Positions 42,576 through 53,644 of a stretch of 64,000 nucleotides of DNA are shown piece by piece (the stretch's first letter is position 1; every line of letters begins with the position of its first letter). A program made the translations under genes and the position numbers. The notes beneath the pieces are model-generated. The model searched no databases. It worked only from the letters and a program-made list of their open reading frames with translations, and was not told the origin of the DNA. Source of the stretch: Cocos nucifera (Eukaryota; Streptophyta; Magnoliopsida; Arecales; Arecaceae); contig QRFJ01000023.1 of the NCBI GenBank assembly GCA_006176705.1, forward strand, positions 766,501 through 830,500. The letters are read 5' to 3'.

Positions 42576-43192
42576 GTTGCCCCCTACTCTCATGTTTAAA
42601 GTGGAAAAGAATATGTGATTTGCCACGTGGTTTGTTATTTTGAATGATGAGAGTCTTCATCAGTTATCTCGAACTTCAATTTGATGGCTACTCTTTTTTT
42701 GGTATTAATAATTATTTTGTAAGTCGAGGGGATGCTTGGTCATTTTGATGTGCAGCAATTATTAGCATGTTCAACGAGAAGGATTTTCGTTATTTTGCCT
42801 CTTCGATGATCATGCTGTCATCATTAATGTGATTGATTGAAAAGGTGATTCGATAGCCTGGCGATCTGATTGGTTTCAGTTTGATGATGCCACCTATCAC
42901 GTTGCTATTAGTCTTTGGCTATTCTTTTGAATTGTGATGTCATGGCATAATTTGAGCAGAGGTACGTTGAAACATCCGAATATCTATCGAAATAATTTTG
43001 GCTATTGATGGTTCCTATATATATAGGATATCTACTGAATTCTTTGAGCTTTTTACTGTTCTTGCTGGTGCTTTGGAGTTTCGGACTTCTTTCTCCCCTC
43101 GTTCTTATTGTCTTCCAAGTCTCTTTTCAATTTCTCAAGTTAGATTTCCTTCTTTCTTTCATCTTCCTAGGGTTTTTTCATTAGTCTTTGTA

Positions 43193-44030
43193 ATGACTGG
43201 TAGAGATAGAGGTAGAATAGTAGGAGGTAGTGGCCGGCCGTCTGGTCCAGCGATTATCTTTTTTTTTGGTCCGACAGTAGAGGTTTCTTCGCTGTCCATT
43301 TTCATTATCGATCGACTTTGGGAACAATACCATATCCCGAAGCAATTTTAATTTTTTGCCCCTGGTCCAGATGGTTGGATAACCTCTCCACCGACCTGCC
43401 AGGTGGCCTTCTATATCAAAAATCTTAGGTCGGGCCTCTGATTCTCAATTCTGGAGTTCATTCGGAACATCTTGGATTACCATCGGGTTTATCCGACGCA
43501 ACTTGCACCGAACTTTATTCGACTCTTAGTGTCGTTTGCCCTTTTATGTCATTCCATCCTGACTACTCCTCGACTGTCCCTTTTTTATTCCTTTTTTACT
43601 CTTCGTCCTCATCCCAAGGCCAATGGCCGGTGGATATTCACCTTGAGGAAGGATCTTTCTTTTATTTCTGATCTTTCATCGTCCATTCACGATTGGAAGA
43701 TTCAATTTTTTTTTTATGTCTTCTTTTTTTCCTGGGACTTTTTTTTCATGTGGGAAACTCCGAATACCAGTTCGAACGATAACAATCAGGTTAATCCGAT
43801 CGATCGGAAAGACTTTCTTAAGTTGAAGGATATGGAAGTCCCATCGTAGAAGAAACTCTTGACCGATCAAGTCTTGTATGATGCCGGATTTGATCCAGTA
43901 CCGACTGCCGGTATAATTTGATATACCAATTAGGATTTTTTTTTTATCTAATTTTAATTTTTACTGACTTTCATTTTTGTTTACAACTATGCATCCTTTG
44001 ACTTTACTTTCGACGACCGACAACATCTAA
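43193..44030 (+). pseudogene. Antisense gene of the second family B copy, truncated
   Basis: The start ATG is at 43193 (MTGRDRGRIVGGSGRPSGPA). The exon reads through GPTVEVSSLSIFI, a stop at 43349, then DYHRVYPTQLAPNFIRLLVS, LSLFYSFFTLRPHPKANGRW, DLSSSIHDWK and DRKDFLKLKDME, with another stop at 43847. The donor CTGCCG|GTATAA at 43911 matches exon 1 of the 28156-30550 copy. The corresponding acceptor has lost its AG (TTTACAAC where the other copy has TTTGCAGC). The gene ends a few bases into exon 2 at about 44030. The upstream DNA 42935-43190, with TATATATAGG at 43018-43027, would be its promoter/leader. Confidence 0.75.
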
Positions 44031-47000
44031 AAAATTCAGAACATAAAATATCCTCGGAGTAGATATTAGATGGATCCACAATGCTTCATATGGATGCTTG
44101 GTAGATATAAATGTCTCCAAGTGAAGATAGTTTCTTCTGCCAGCTCTTTAATGTTTTGTAGGAGGGGGCCTATTTTGTCTTTGGATCGATCCACCAATCA
44201 TGATCGTAGAGTCACCCACAAAATAGATGCAATAATTTGGTGGGTGGAGGCGATTTTCTGTTCTTGCTATTGTTAGTCCTAAATGAATGGCCCAACAGCA
44301 AAGTTTTTCATAATCCTAGGAGAATTTTAGTGGCACCTCTAACCTTGTTCCAGACTTTACCTTTTGTAATAAATTAGTTCAGAAGGCATTTTCTATAATC
44401 CCGGTGGCACTTCTATTTTACCTGTTTTGTCTTCATTTTGACCAACGGAGAGAGAATCACAAGACCAAAGGAAGAGACATCACCTGAAGAGAGGACTAGT
44501 ACTCATACGGAACATGCCACCAGAAACATCTCGGCTGCAAATAATACAACGCGTACAGCATTGGCTACGTTGCTTGTGACTGAGCTAAATATATATCTGA
44601 AGCCCAATACAGCTGTACTCCTGTGCAAACCCACCACTACGTCTCTCTCTCTCTCTCTAAAACGTACGGCGATTATTGAATGAATAACTTAAGACTAAAA
44701 CTAAGAATATTCTAAGTTTGGTTAGGTCCGGCGTGTGAAAGTAATGGAAATGTGCGATAGAAGAAAGAGAATCCTATTTGATGGCAGTAAAAGTGTCCTT
44801 CAAATAGTTTTAATAATTCGTTTACTGCATTTAGTTTCAATCAGTTCCTTTCAGATATTATTTATCAACATTATCTTTCTGAGCCTAGGTGGGGTTATGC
44901 TGGAATGATTTATTTAATCTAGCCTGGAAGGATTCGAGTTGTATCCATCATATAATAATAAAATATATATTTTTTTTTTTCATGATATCAACTATTAGAT
45001 TGTGCAATGACTACTTTAAAATCTATATATGTGGATGAAAAAAAAAAATCGGAAAACTTTAAGATCAATATAATACACAATCCAACACTTAATCTTGCAA
45101 GATAAGATGAATCATTCTTTCGCATTAAAGAATGAACGCAGCCTAAGACTCCAAATAATAGTTAAACAGTAGAGACAAGAAAACATAAAACAAAATAATC
45201 AATTCAAAATTTATTGTCACAGGTACCTTTAGTCACATCAGGACATGTTATGGCTGATTCAAGAGGAAGCTGCAATGGGATACAGGTGGTTTTAGGTTGA
45301 AAATAGGCTGAGATCGTGCTTCCAGAGGACCATGCGTTAATTTTTTTTTTTTTTGGTAGGAAAGAGGAGCATGTTTAGGGGTCTAGTTGTCTGTTAACTC
45401 TAAAATTTGAAGTTTGACTAACTAATCAAGAAATCAAAAATAATTATCCCTGAAGGACAACATAATTCAAGAAACATGGGTGGAGATATGACTTCTTCCA
45501 TGGCTATGGCCCCTAGTCCTTGTTCTCTCTCTCTCTCTCTCATACGCACTGCTTTTTGGTTAAACGCAGTACATTCCATAGGTTATAGAACCACCAGAAC
45601 CTCATATCCAGGGTGCAACCAAAGGCTTTATCCGTATGGGGTCGTCTGTGGGTTCCGGGGTTGAAAGCCATCTATAGGTTGGTCTCCCATTTAAGAAAAC
45701 AGGTTCCAAAGCATCCAATTTACCAAGTGGAGCGCGAGCGGACGCACCTGCAGACAAAAGCACTTTTTCTTCCTTTCAAAAAGCCATGGGTAGATCAGTG
45801 GTCCACATCTAGCCTTTTTTTTTTTTTTTTTTTTTTTGAGATCGATATCTCTTTGCGTTTTATTAAATCGGATTTTCAGAGATCCGATCTCCTCCAATCC
45901 ACATGTAGCAGAGATAATATATTCTACCGCGGTTTGTCATGCATGAGAATCGAGAATTTCCATGTGCTAAAACCTCTCCTAGGGTCTCTATCACACCTCC
46001 AAAAGAAAATTAAAAAATCTTCCATGACCATACAGTCTTCCCACTAATAATGATGGCGTGAAAGAGAGAAGAAAATTACACAACCTTTTTCTCCTCCACC
46101 ACTTATAGTAAAGATAATTTATCATAATTTTAGAGATCCGCAGCAATATATATCAACCTATAATATTTTTTTTTATTAACTTAATTCTATATCTCACCAT
46201 GTATTATTTTCTTCCATTAGCATGTTCTTGTTATTTATATCATTTCTTTTGTAGTTTGCACACTGATATATATAATTTCAGGAATATATGAATTTGAGAG
46301 AACAAAAATATAAAATCTTTTCTCTCTTATTTTTTTTTCTTTAAATATTTTAACATTAATCCTGGTACATAATTCACGAAGCATATCAATGCGATGCCAA
46401 AATATGAGCTGAGTAGGATATAGAAATCATCATTAATTTTTATATTGGTGCTTGATTGCCAGCATTATAGGACTAGTATATTGATATGTTGCCATCAACA
46501 ACACCACTACTGACAACAATATTATATATAGCCAAACAAAATAATAACAGGAAGTGACAAGATCTCTCCTTGCAACAAGGTGCGTGATGCGTGATCACTT
46601 GCTTCTTCTGGATAGAGAAAGCCTACTTACAATGGACACTCACCGCTCAAACTTGCACGACTTCGTATACGTTCACCAGAGAACAACATGGCCAAGACCA
46701 ACAACACCAACACCAATAGCAATAACAATAATAATAGTAATAAAATAGATAATAAAGCATATCAATAATAATAGTAATAAAATAGATTATAAAGCATGCC
46801 ACGACGACTTGTAGCCTTGTCGTTCTTCAGCTTAGTAAGGAAAGCTGCCCACTTTGCAGGGTGAGGAGGAAACCACGGAGGTGAATATTGATCGCAGGCA
46901 CATGGGAGGATCGAATGCTAAGTGTGCAGGAAAAAATACATAAATTTTTCGGTGGAAGCAGTGTCAAGTTGCTTTAGTCAACCCTAACCGTATCCTACTT

Positions 47001-47555
47001 TCTTCCATCCCCACAAGCATCCAAACCTCTCTATTCAGTAGGATTAGCCAGCTATCTCCCTCTTGACATGGTCCTTAATAGCTACTCTCCCCACCCTTTG
47101 TGTCAACTTTCTTTATCTTATTAAAGAAAAAAAGTGCCCTCACAAACACGCACCTACGCCCAGTAGAGCACTCAAGGCTGCTTGGTCTTGCAATTCCATT
47201 GCACACATTACTATATTATATGGTTATGGTACGTTGCTGACACTGTAAAGACCAAACCAAGTTTGTTACCAAAAAAGAAAAAAAAAAAAGACCAAACCAA
47301 GTTTAAAAAGTGGTCATTTGACTTGGAAAGTGCAACCATGGAAGAAGGGCGAGTTGAATTTTTCTCCCTAAACTGAACTATGACTCATTCTTTATAACCG
47401 ATCTACATCCTCTTCGTATTCCACACTGGGTCTAATTGTTCCCGTCTAACCTGCCTTTTTTATCTTCTTTAAATTCCACATCATAGCTCTTACCGACCCA
47501 GTCTCTTAAGCCTTAAGCTTTGCATTAAATTATTACATCATTGTGAATGTAACGA
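44031..47555. other. Intergenic region, no gene recognised
   Basis: Contains (CT)n runs (44641-44659, 45521-45541), a T23 tract at 45817-45839, and a CAACAC/AATAAT-rich stretch at 46690-46790 where a ~36-bp AATAATAGTAATAAAATAGA unit occurs twice. Open frames shorter than 150 codons have no recognisable family. A GACCAAACCAAGTTT phrase is duplicated at about 47248 and 47290 around an A-rich run. Confidence 0.5.
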
Positions 47556-47560
47556 ACTCA

Positions 47561-47832
47561 AGGATGTTTGGTTGAGGGAGTTGAAGTCTGAAATTAAAAT
47601 AAAAATAAATGATTTTCATTCTAACCATCTCATTAGAAGGAGTATCATTTTGATTTTGATTCTAAAATGGAATAAAAGTAGCTCAATTTATCTAAAATTC
47701 AATCTTTACTCTTTCCTAAGAATTTAAATTTCTATTCGAAGTTTAGATACAAATCAAATATTTTGAAAAATTTAGTCATTTCGATTTTGATTTTAATCTA
47801 TTTTGATTTTGATTATGAACTAAATATTTTTT
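47561..47832. mobile_element. Possible MITE
   Basis: The left end AAGGATGTTTGGTTGAGG and the right end, reverse-complemented, AAAAATATTTAGTTCATAA are loosely inverted. The interior is GATTTTGATTT-rich. This style is seen in degenerate hAT-type MITEs. No target duplication is confirmed. Confidence 0.35.
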
Positions 47833-47899
47833 TATTATCTTAATATTTTTATAAAGAGTAAATTAATCTAAGACCATCTAGTTTCATTGCAGCATGGAA

Positions 47900-49059
47900 T
47901 AATTAGGTGGGTGTGTGTTCTGTTGTACTTATACACCGGAGGAATTTAGTACATGAGCTCCTACAAAGTGGAGCTTGGAATGGCAGCCACACAGCGTGGG
48001 TGGAGTTGAGAGGAGCGTGGCCTCAATAAATTCCGCGGAGAGCGACGGGATTTCGTGCGGGCCAAGTTAGGTTTCAAAAAGATTCGTGCTGGGCCCCGCC
48101 CCCTTGTATCCTCCACCGCCAGTCCCACCGAATCCCCCGATAAACAAAGTCGTTGATAAATTTAATCACCAATCAATCGTACGACTGTACCCAATTTAGG
48201 ACCACCGACTCCTACTGTGGATGCATCGTAGCCGTTCAAACTCCTGTCTTTCGATCTCGACCGTTAATCTGGTAATATCCTATTGACTATTCATTAATTT
48301 AGAGAACGAAACGGAACCTCCTCTTGTCTTTTCTTAACTGGACGCTAGCTACGGCATTAATTAGCGGAATCTTTAGCCCCGCCGCAGCCTTGAGTGCGGT
48401 ACGCGTGGACTTTACAACTCGTGCACGTCAATCAAGAAAACCGCGACTCATGAAGTGAGGCGTGTGGGTTCGGATACCTTCTACCACCTCATGCGGCGGA
48501 TCTTAGCTGTCCACGGTACAGGTGGACTTCACGATTCGCATCTTAGTGTGCTGTGTGCATACACCGTATCCTAGTGTATACAGCGAATCTAAACTGCTCC
48601 AAATTACTAAGTTAGTTGAACTATTAAACTAATCGAGTGTGGAACAATTAAACATAATTAATGGAGCGGAGTAGAGATTGGACCGTACCAAGGCAAGTGG
48701 TTTTGACGACCGGTATTAGTTTAGTCGTATTAAATAATTGTTATATTTTACGGCTTTAATTTTTTAAAAAAAATTTCTGCGGAGAATATTGACGAAAGGA
48801 CGGAGAGCGAAGCTTGGAAAGTTCCAAAAGCCCTCAACGCGTCTACTCCAAACCCAAGAAAATGAAAAATAGAAAGTTAAAAATTAAATTAAAAAGCGAG
48901 AGCTAAGTACTCAAGTAGGAGAAAGACAAGAAGAGAAATCGAAACCCTCACCTCTTTCTCTCCCCGCCGATCCTCTCCGGCTCCCTCTTTCCTCGTAAAA
49001 TCCAGAGCTTCCTCCCCGGAGAATCAAGAATTCAGATCGAAATCTCTTCCCTCTGATAG
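47900..49059 (+). promoter_or_regulatory. WRKY gene promoter and 5' leader
   Basis: GC content rises from about 47940 towards the gene. W-box-type elements occur at 48283-48288 (TTGACT), 48703-48708 (TTGACG) and 48789-48794 (TTGACG); only the first is a strict W-box. CACGTC (near 48424) is an ACGT-core element. No strong TATA box is obvious; AATTAAATTAAAAAGC near 48886 is the best AT-rich candidate. The probable leader (from about 48900) is pyrimidine-rich and has no ATG before 49060. Autoregulation or cross-regulation by WRKY proteins is inferred only from the motifs. Confidence 0.5.
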
Positions 49060-52000
49060 ATGGAGGACAAGAACCGGCTGCCGCCGGAATCCGACGCCCG
49101 CCGCGGCGGCGGAACTGGCTGGCGATACGTCGGATACGGCGGTGCCGGGATCTCATCCCTCGACGATCTCTGCCCCGGAGAGGAGGACGAGGAGGCCAGC
49201 ATCCTGAGGGAGTTCGGGTGGAGCATCCCGATGGACTCCAGCCCGATCGGGGAGGAGGACGGCGGATTCCTGGGTTTGGGCCCGGACGATACACCGGGAC
49301 CGTCGGCGACGGTGGCGGCTCCCCCGGAGGCCCAATCGGACGCACCGGCGGCGGTTCTCCCAGCGAGATCCGGCGACGCCGCGTCCTCCAGCTCCAGCGA
49401 GGAGACCCCGCCGGAGCCCGACGAGAAACCGGCCGAGACAGCGTGAGTATATCATACATACAATATATACCACTCTAGTGTCCTTCTGGGTCTCCGGTGG
49501 GTGGCAAATTCGTAATAAGATGAGATGCCAAGGGCGAATTTGAGATGGTGGAGAGCCAGTGTGTAAGAGAGCGAGATTGCCGACGAGATGAGACGAGACC
49601 GCGTAATGGAATCGTTGGGATTCCATCGTGAGGGCACTCTTGTAAATTGGAGGGAAGATCTTACGTTATCGTGGCGTACTTGTGGCGGGAATTCCGCGTG
49701 CGATATTTCGAAGATTACGCGGTTTCTTGTTTTTTTTTTCCTTCTTTTTCTTATATCCACATCGTATCTATATCTATCATTATTTAGCAAGTGGGCGTAT
49801 TTTTTATGAGCATTTGTTTCATAGAAAAGCATTGATCTCAAAGTGCGCTGATGCTTATAGAGTAATTTTTGCATGCATACATGGCAAATGGATTTTCTTG
49901 TAATCTTACGTTGATTTAATGACCATTTCATGGTACATGTTTGACGTTCTCTTCATAATTTTTATGGCGTATAATCGTATACAACCATCCAATGTGTACG
50001 GAAGTTGGTCTCAGTTTTTGACGTCTTCAAATTTCATTTATTACATGCATTTGATGTTTGTGGTTAGGAATCCCTCTTCCCTCGCCTGTTTGTTCCATTT
50101 GTTCTCTGTAGTTTTCTCGGTACGGTCTCTTATTTATGGTCGTTTGTTTTTAAGCATTTAATACTCATTATTTTTCTAGCTCTCACTATATTGTGGGTCA
50201 AGTTCGATGACCAGGTCCTATTGATTTATTCTTTTATGAAAACTTAGATTTCATGGTTCAAGTCTTCAGAATACCTCCTCTTTAAAAACTAACTGTTTTG
50301 GATTAGACTCATTGCAAACAGCTTAATTAGAACTTCTATGAGAAATAATGTAAAATGGTGCATATAAACTTATCGATACATTATATGGAGCAATGCCAAA
50401 ATGTTCTTCCTTTGACGATTCGACTACATATGCATTTTACTCAGTTCAATTGTCTTTTAGCTTAAGAAAAATAGTTGTGCTTCATGAATCAGTTTTTTCG
50501 TTAAATTATGTCAATATGGCAAGTAGAAGGAAAAGGAAATGATATTAAAGTTTTTTTTATTTTTTATTTTTTATTTTATATAAATATTTTTCCTTGACAA
50601 AAGGATGGGGGAAGATACCATTCATCTTCAGCGTTGTTGCTTATTGATAAGTTCTCTTAATGGCGTTCTTCGTTTTCTTTATTAATTTATTTATTTCATC
50701 GGACAGACGTTTTCTTTTCAGTTGCATATCCCAAAGGAATTGTTTGTTTGGTCATCGTAATATATGCATAACTTGTCCTTCATTTTTCTGATCCAGAATG
50801 ATCATGATTGTATACATCTTTCCACATCCCATTAGAAAGCATATTCTCAGAAAACTCAAAATCATGACCTTACTTTCATATCGAATTATAGCTTTAGTCA
50901 TTAACTTTCCTTAAACTGATCTGTATGTGTTATGTTCTTAATTTAGTTTATATAACAATAGTTCTTGTTATTTTACAAAATTAAATTTCTTCTTGGACAC
51001 TCGGAGATCCAATCTGAATTATTCATTCAGTCTCCTGGACGAATTTTTCTTTAAGCCATCCTCTAAAACTTTAGCCATATGTTTATTGTTGACTATCTGA
51101 CGTACTTTTAACAGTTATAATTTTCTGTTTCTTTTTTTCTTGGGGAATTATTTTTTCTCCTGAGCTGAAATAACTATCAGTTTGTTTATAAGATTCTGAG
51201 TAGAACTAGATACCATTTCATACTATTATCTCAATAGGAAATATATGAATTTCATAAGGCGACTTTTTAAGGATTGGGCAGAGAAAAATATCACTGGAAG
51301 ATTTTAAGAACTTATTCACTCCACTTGCTGGCAAGGCGGCACTTTATCCATGGTTTGAAAGAACTACAGATGCTATAGTTGATGCCAATTCATATGTCTA
51401 CCTCATTTCTTTGTTTTATTATTATTTATTATTTTTCGTATATTTACAACTTTTGTGCTCGATTTTGATGTTTTCTAATAACTCTTGGTCATTATTACAA
51501 AAAGATTTATTACTAATATATTCTCTGATCTGTTGAAATAGCTCTGAGCTACCTGTTTAAATATTTAGGGTGCATCTCATGGCTAACCTATTTACCTTTT
51601 GTATAACACGCGAACGTTATAGGTTCATGCATTCATACCACATTATATATATTATTCTGGCTGCAGGAACAAAAGTACTAAGAAGGGACAGAAGCGAAGC
51701 AATCAACCCAGATTCGCATTCATGACTAAGAGCGAAATTGATCATCTGGAAGATGGCTACCGATGGAGAAAGTATGGGCAGAAGGCAGTCAAAAACAGTC
51801 CATTTCCAAGGTTACCAAATAACTTTTAATAACTTTTTTTTTAAAAAAAAATACATATTTATTGGATTCTCTGGACCGTTGCAAATGCTTTTCCTTTCCA
51901 ATTCTGTTGTTTAAACTGCTTATGTCGAATGAACTAGAAGGTTTCTACTTTATTATTTTAAATTACTAAATAACTTTTTTCTTCTCATCTTGTAAATATA

Positions 52001-53185
52001 AGTGGTTTTCTTTATGCAAAATGTGAATGCTTTCTGATATGTATTTCTTCTATGAATTATTAGAATATGGATATATGCCTTTTAAAAAAATCCGCACCTT
52101 TTTAATCTTTTTTTGACGATAAGGGAGGCTGGAAGAGTAGCCACGGCCGGCCTTTATTAAAGTCACAGTACCTTTTTATCTTAAACTATCAGTTCTATCT
52201 TCTTGCAAAATGTTATGCCAAATTTCGGTTTTGGTTTCTTGTGGCCATATTTCTTTATCAAGTATTAACTCGGGGGGGGGGGGGAGAGAGATCAATTTTA
52301 AACTATTATTTCATCAAAAATGCTTAAGCAACTCAAAAAATCTCACAAAAAAGTCGCCTGACGTATTCTAATTGCTTCCTTTGAATTGGTATGCTGAAGC
52401 GTACCGCGTTTGATGAAGCAAAGTGTTTATGGTCCTAGACATCTAAGTAACTTCGTTGAGTGATTCTTGTGAGTTAACGTTGCATTGCTCTTATTTCATT
52501 AGTTGAACTTTTCCATTAACTTTTCTACAATGCTGCAACTACTTCGAATGCTTTTTGGATTTTTTTTGTAAATTGCCTTCAACTTTTATCCTCATTGGAC
52601 AGCTTTGCCGTGTCGTACCATTCCCATCGGTACCCTTTATTGCTCCTTGAACATGTTAGAGATATCCATTCGCATCATAGACTTCTCTAAACATAACAAA
52701 GAACAAAAAAATATGCCTGATCTACACTTAAGAAGTAAAAAAAAAACCATCAGTTTGTGAGAAATTGAAAGCAGAAGCAGTGCAACTAGATCTAACTCTC
52801 TGGCTGCGTTGGCAGGAGCTACTACCGCTGCACCAACAGCAAATGCATGGTGAAGAAACGAGTGGAGAGATCCTCCGAAGATCCCACCATTGTGATCACC
52901 ACGTATGAAGGCCAGCACTGCCACCACACTGTATCCTTCCCTCGTAGCAATGCCTACGTTCACAACCCAGCTGCCTCTGCTGAACGGCTAGGATTACCAT
53001 CTCCACACCTCTATCCACCAGCAATGCAGTTCCATCACAACCCTGCGGTGGCTGGAGGCCAACACTTGCTACAAACCCCCCATGGAGAGCACCAAACATC
53101 CCTGCCGGCAAGAACTTCTTCGCCACTTCCCGCCGACAAGGGACTTTTGGGTGACATGGTGCCGCCTTGGATGAGAAATAGATGA
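49060..53185 (+). CDS. WRKY transcription factor, group IIc, WRKY57-like (3 exons, 298 aa)
   Basis: Exons join 49060-49442, 51667-51810 and 52816-53185, giving 897 nt including the stop. All splice sites are GT-AG (GC|GTGAGT, CTGCAG|GAAC, CCAAG|GTTACC, TTGGCAG|GAGC). Residues 1-128 are acidic and Gly/Pro/Ser-rich with no domain. A basic stretch (KSTKKGQKRSNQPR) precedes FAFMTKSEIDHLEDG and the WRKY domain: WRKYGQK at about 157-163, then the zinc ligands C-X4-C-X23-H-X1-H (CTNSKC ... HCH). The second intron falls in the Arg codon of KNSPFPR, the conserved R-type intron position of the family. KSEIDHLEDGYRW, VERSSEDPTIVITTYEGQHC and a following SFPR are as in group IIc proteins near WRKY57. It is expected to be nuclear and to bind W-boxes (TTGACC/T). 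The frame is intact. It is the only host gene here. Confidence 0.93.
49443..51666 (+). other. WRKY intron 1, 2224 bp
   Basis: Phase 2, donor GTGAGT, acceptor TTCTGGCTGCAG. AT-rich; no coding domain or transposon terminus was recognised inside, which is notable given the transposon density of the surroundings. Confidence 0.85.
51811..52815 (+). other. WRKY intron 2 (R-type), 1005 bp
   Basis: Phase 2, splitting the Arg codon of the PFPR segment in the WRKY domain. Acceptor GCGTTGGCAG. It contains a G13 run at 52272-52284. Confidence 0.85.
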
Positions 53186-53426
53186 GGAGATATAATAACT
53201 GGGTATTGAAAGACTCTTATAACTTCTGTTAACTTTTTGATTCCTTTTGAACTAAGATAGTAGCAGGCACGACCTTAGCAGTATTATCCCCATTGGACTC
53301 ACCATTAGTTCAACCAGGTGCAGTAGTTAGGGATTGTAGTAATAGCATTTACGCTAGAGTTGAAGTTAGGTATATATATCTAAGAATGGTGATATTTTGC
53401 TCAAATCATTGAAGAAGAAGAAGAAA

Positions 53427-53432
53427 AATAAA
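53427..53432 (+). terminator. Candidate WRKY polyadenylation signal
   Basis: AATAAA lies 242 bases after the stop codon. Plant poly-A signals are loose, so upstream AT-rich sites could also be used. Confidence 0.4.
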
Positions 53433-53559
53433 AAGCAAAAAGGTTATTTATGTGCATGAAAAAAATTATCCATTATCTTAAATATTCCAATCAGAGAGTG
53501 ACACATACCTGACACAGTTCAAAACATGCAGTAAAATGGGGAAACCTGGGTGCATGACC

Positions 53560-53640
53560 CATGATTGGTAATATGATGGTGGTGGTGGTGGTGGTGATGA
53601 ATGATGATGAGGATGATGATGGTGATGAGTACATGCATGT
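53560..53640. repeat. GTG/GAT trinucleotide microsatellite
   Basis: ATGGTGGTGGTGGTGGTGGT followed by imperfect GATGAT units. It creates short open frames on both strands that are not genes. Confidence 0.85.
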
Positions 53641-53644
53641 AGTG

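Larger units (their letters stand above)
35823..44030 (-). mobile_element. Second family B copy (3' LTR plus antisense gene), split by a nested element
   Basis: The family B LTR occupies 35823-36139 and resumes at 42156-42575; the 36140-42155 interval is a nested family A element. After the LTR come the polypurine tract (42576-42592), the antisense-gene leader and the antisense gene in plus orientation (43193 onward), which is antisense to the element as expected. The copy stops near 44030, so gag, pol and the 5' LTR are absent. Confidence 0.8.

Noticed and set aside
48911..49459. Minus-strand open frame of 182 codons over WRKY exon 1
   Set aside because: Arg/Pro-rich shadow of a GC-rich coding exon on the other strand; WRKY has the splice and domain evidence.
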